From contig OY365810.1 of NCBI GenBank assembly GCA_959347315.1, positions 18,612,358-18,676,357 on the forward strand: a DNA stretch of 64,000 bases, written 5' to 3'. This DNA is from Bimastos eiseni. Taxonomy: Eukaryota; Annelida; Clitellata; Crassiclitellata; Lumbricidae. This document shows positions 61,010 through 64,000 of the stretch, piece after piece. A model generated the notes under the pieces. That model saw only the letters and a list, made by a program, of their open reading frames with translations, was not told the origin of the DNA and made no database searches. How positions within the stretch are numbered: position 1 is the stretch's first letter; every line of letters starts with the position of its first letter. A program made the translations under genes and the position numbers.

Positions 61010-61329
61010 AGTAAACAAGACTTTTCTGCCTGTGCTTTTGTCCATGTTTGTCTGGCAAGCGCTTTTGTTGTTGCTCCTTTTCTAAAAATGCTTTTATCAT
61101 CATAGCAACTGATATCTAAATGAAGAATAAATCTTCTATGGCAGAATTTAGACTCTTCAGCAGCAGAAAACTGCATATGAAGTTAAATGGGCAACAAATT
61201 CAGTGATTAGAGGTTGGGGAGGCAGATTGGAGGGGTGTAGGAGAAAGGCTATTTCATCTCCTTTCTAACCCCAAGATCTAACGACATAAATGACAATGTA
61301 ACAATCATCATTTGCAAAAAAGGTGCTAT

Positions 61330-62510
61330 TCAAAGCGGAAAGTCCATGGCTAGTTCATACATACATATGCAACAATCCAGAATGCTTTTGCCCGTGCAGT
61401 CACCAAAACTCTCAGACACCACCGTGGCTGTTCTCAAATCACTTCATTGGCTAAAAATCCCTCAATGCATTGATTTCAAAATTGTTATTTATCACCTGCA
61501 GTGTGCTTCAAACCTCTCCACCCAAATTGTATATTCGTCAGCTACTCACATCCAACCGCCCGGGTCCTCTCGCTCATCAGCATATCTTTCTCTATCTCAG
61601 CATCCAGTCTCATCCTAAGATTCTGCAACCACTCCTAAGTCTGTGCTGTGCAAGCTCTTAGGAACAGGCTCCCAAAACAACTCCTTCAGTTTGCTCATCT
61701 CACTTTTTTCACCTCCAAATTTAGCCTCTCCTCCACTTTCCTTCTCTTCTGCTACTTTCCACTCTCATCCTAAAACTGAACTCATTGCAAGCTATCTTGT
61801 CCAGATTCTATTCCTGCACCACCCTCCATATGACACCCTCATCACCGATTACCACGGTAGCACCATGCTATTTCCTTGGCTTGATCTCCCTGAATTTTGA
61901 CCTGGTACTAGAACGAAATGAGAGGCTTGGCTATTGCAGACTTGATTTGGTATGGTGCTGGTAAATAAGGTGGTCTCCCGTTGTGGTTTTCGTGGGTGCT
62001 GAGAAATTTTCAAATATTTACATTACATTATGCACAGTAGGCTAATGCAGGTCATGCAACGAATATCACGCTAGAAACTCTTACCACCGCGAAATGATCA
62101 CAGCAAACTGTCATCAGTCTCTGCAGTAACGCTATAAATGCTGGGTTGTTCAGGTTACTTTTTCATTTAATATAAAAAAATATTTAAATAAAAGAATTTA
62201 AAAACTCAAGGGAGGCACACGCCCATCAATGGTTGCGACGCCACTCGGCCCTTCATTGGTAGCAAAGCCACTGAACAAATTTAACTTTTCATTAGTTTCA
62301 GTATTTTAATGAATGATGCTGAAAGATTTACTATAAACTGTTTGCATTAGTTTGCTTCAATTGGTCCTTCTCTCTGTGGAATGTGCTTTCTCCATCTGTT
62401 CGCTCTTCTATTCTCAAAACCTACTTCTTCTCATGGGACTTGTGCAGGGCTTCTGAATGGTTCATCCTACTAGGGGCGCTCTATAAATGCTTCAATACAA
62501 TACAATGCAG
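61330..62510 (+). pseudogene. CR1/L2-like LINE ORF2 C-terminal remnant
   Basis: It reads, with frame changes, QNAFARAVTK-like, then HHRGCS-type decay, LKSLHWLKIPQCIDFKIVIY, RQLLTSNRPG and LSIQSHPKIL. After about 450 unrelated bases, LWNVLSPSVRSSIL and ggggcgctctataaatgctt with a caatacaat tail close the element (62370-62505). The LHWLxIxxxIxxKI box and the GALYKxxNTIQ tail identify the family. Confidence 0.75.
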
Positions 62511-63119
62511 TCAATATAAGCTATCTATATAATCTGAGTTTTTACTTATAGAAGATTCACCTTTAACAGTTTTCAATTTTAAAGAATAGCATCAGTTATA
62601 TAATTTTTATGCTGATGTCTTTTTATTTTGAATTGTGACCAAACTTATTTTTGCTGTAACTTGTTTAAAGTGTGCATAACTTATATTGATTTTTCTGGTC
62701 TTCCGGTTCTCAGCCAGATAAAAGAGCATATCAGTTCTCGTTCTTAACACTGTTTTAAAACTAAGGTTGTATGGATCGTGAGGTAATTGTAGACCTAATG
62801 TATCTTCTACAATGTACACGTTATGTCTCAAAATCTTTTTAATGTGCTGCCTTTGTACACGAGTATATGTTTATTCAAAATTAATTTATGGTTTTAGCAG
62901 TTTCTAAATAATCAAAACTTCAAAATGGTTTTAATAATGATTGATATGATTGACTTTTAAATAAGAAATAATGACATGAAGAGTAATCAAAAAGGTGACT
63001 TGCATTCAAGTCATATTGAAATTGTATTTTCTATACTTTTGTTGGTTTGATCAGGAATGTTGTAAATCATGTGCTTATTGAACTATCTTGTTAGTGTTTC
63101 CTTAGAAGCATTAAATTGT

Positions 63120-64000
63120 ATATTATTGCAGCAGTTTTATATAGTGCCCCTTCAAGGCCATCGACTTAGAAGCGCTCCCAGTCAAACCATGGTCAGACAG
63201 AACAGTCTTAAGGCCAGAGAAGAACATGGCATCAGATGTGATGAATCTTATTACTATTAATTATTTTAGGGTTGGATGTTGTTATTATGAGCATTTGTAT
63301 TATTTTTTATTGGGTTTTGTATTTAGTTTGTCCTGTGAAGATTGAACTTTGAGTTTATGGTAATTTTAGGGTATCCATGACTTTACATGTGACCCACTGG
63401 AAATTATTAACTTGCTTTATTATTTTGTTTATCAAGTCGTAGTTTTCTGTTGCACTGCATGAGATGCAGTGCTATATCCAGCTCCCAGACCAGCTAGTAA
63501 GAAAGCACGACGCTGTTGGATAGCAGTCCACTCATGGGGGACAAGTAACTTCGCTTGTGCAGCTGAGTGCAATGAGCCACGGCATCGAACAGATACAGTG
63601 GGGCAACTAAGTTTTATCAGGTGGCAGAGGCACCAGGCCTTCAATGCAATGCTGGACCATCGCTGAGACTTGATAGGCAAATAAGGAAGCCAGAGCAGGC
63701 CTCCTTACTCATTGTACCCAGCAACTTTGTTGAACTTAAGGATGCAGCCTACAAGTCGGGTGGCTGTGCGCAAGACCCTGTCAGGGCATCTAGCCGACAT
63801 GCTGGCAGGCCATCATATATGGTGCTGCAGTAGTCCAGGCGGGAAACTACAAACGAATGTAAGCAGCGCCTTGGGAGAGGGAGCAAGATACCACCCTAGG
63901 TTGCCAAAGGTGGTAATAACAAATACGACAAAGGTAAGCTCCTGATCCAGGATTATTCCCAGGTCTCAGAAACATGCAAAGTCAGGCGTAGATACCTCAA
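63120..64000 (-). pseudogene. CR1/L2-like LINE on minus strand, running off the window
   Basis: On the minus strand from the window end: LGIILDQELTF, a degraded SRLDYCSTIYDGLPACRLDA-like box, RTATRLVGCILKFNKVAGY, PIKSQRWSSIALKAWCLCHL and HEWTAIQQRRAFLLAGLG. The 3' tail, gcactatataaaactgctg, lies at 63128-63150. About 190 unrelated bases (63240-63430) intervene. Multiple frame changes. Confidence 0.7.

Noticed and set aside
1..64000. CRISPR arrays, operons, phage or bacterial mobile elements
   Set aside because: Tandem arrays here are minisatellites with contiguous units and no spacers; coding sequence is split by introns, so the DNA is eukaryotic.

Overview
The window is AT-rich, intron-dominated animal DNA, most likely from an invertebrate and possibly a marine one. 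The evidence is spliced GT-AG exons far apart, and dense DNA transposons (hAT, piggyBac, pogo/mariner-like, Harbinger-like), CR1/L2-like and R2-like non-LTR elements and tRNA-derived SINEs. No bacterial-type gene layout is present. The phylum cannot be fixed from sequence alone.

One host gene runs along the + strand for almost the whole window. It is a MAP7/ensconsin-family microtubule-associated protein gene. Ten internal coding exons (3158-3242, 10274-10594, 21556-22016, 22729-22782, 27163-27389, 34731-34911, 36595-36699, 39307-39357, 42284-43167, 51644-51861) join with matching phases. A tentative last exon lies at 60575. The 5' end of the gene lies upstream of the window. The joined reading frame gives about 866 residues: the tail of the N-terminal microtubule-binding coiled coil, a long Ser/Pro/Lys-rich linker, the charged MAP7 helix that in the family binds kinesin-1, an acidic low-complexity region, and a conserved C-terminal acidic motif.

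Everything else is intronic and mostly mobile-element debris, often nested. Region by region: 0.8-2.7 kb has piggyBac-like ends, a complete hAT MITE and (ATT)n runs. 3.7-7.2 kb has one hAT MITE, then a decayed LINE split by a SINE and two hAT MITEs. 8.4-16.5 kb has LINE 3' tails, a SINE and a second TAGGGCATAAC MITE. 16.6-20 kb is a knot of duplicated segments and nested MITEs. 22-26 kb has hAT-like MITEs and an R2-like retrotransposon C-terminus interrupted by another insertion. 27.4-30.5 kb is a full-length piggyBac with both ends, TTAA duplications and a transposase broken by two frameshifts; it carries a LINE and a SINE. 30.7-34.5 kb holds LINE pieces, two further piggyBac N-terminal fragments and a hAT MITE. 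37.4-38.3 and 43.8-47.6 kb are two pogo/mariner-like elements with TA target sites, the second packed with a hAT MITE, a LINE and a small TIR element. 48.7-51.1 kb has two inverted LTR-like sequences, one inside a Harbinger-like element. 52.0-55.3 kb has a 55-bp minisatellite and an unclassified transposon pseudogene. 58.2-60.2 kb is a SINE and a TIR element with a nested hAT MITE. 61.3-64 kb has CR1/L2-like LINE fragments.

The transposon copies are mostly inactive: stops, frameshifts or no coding capacity. I find no CRISPR array, rRNA, functional tRNA or bacterial-style system.
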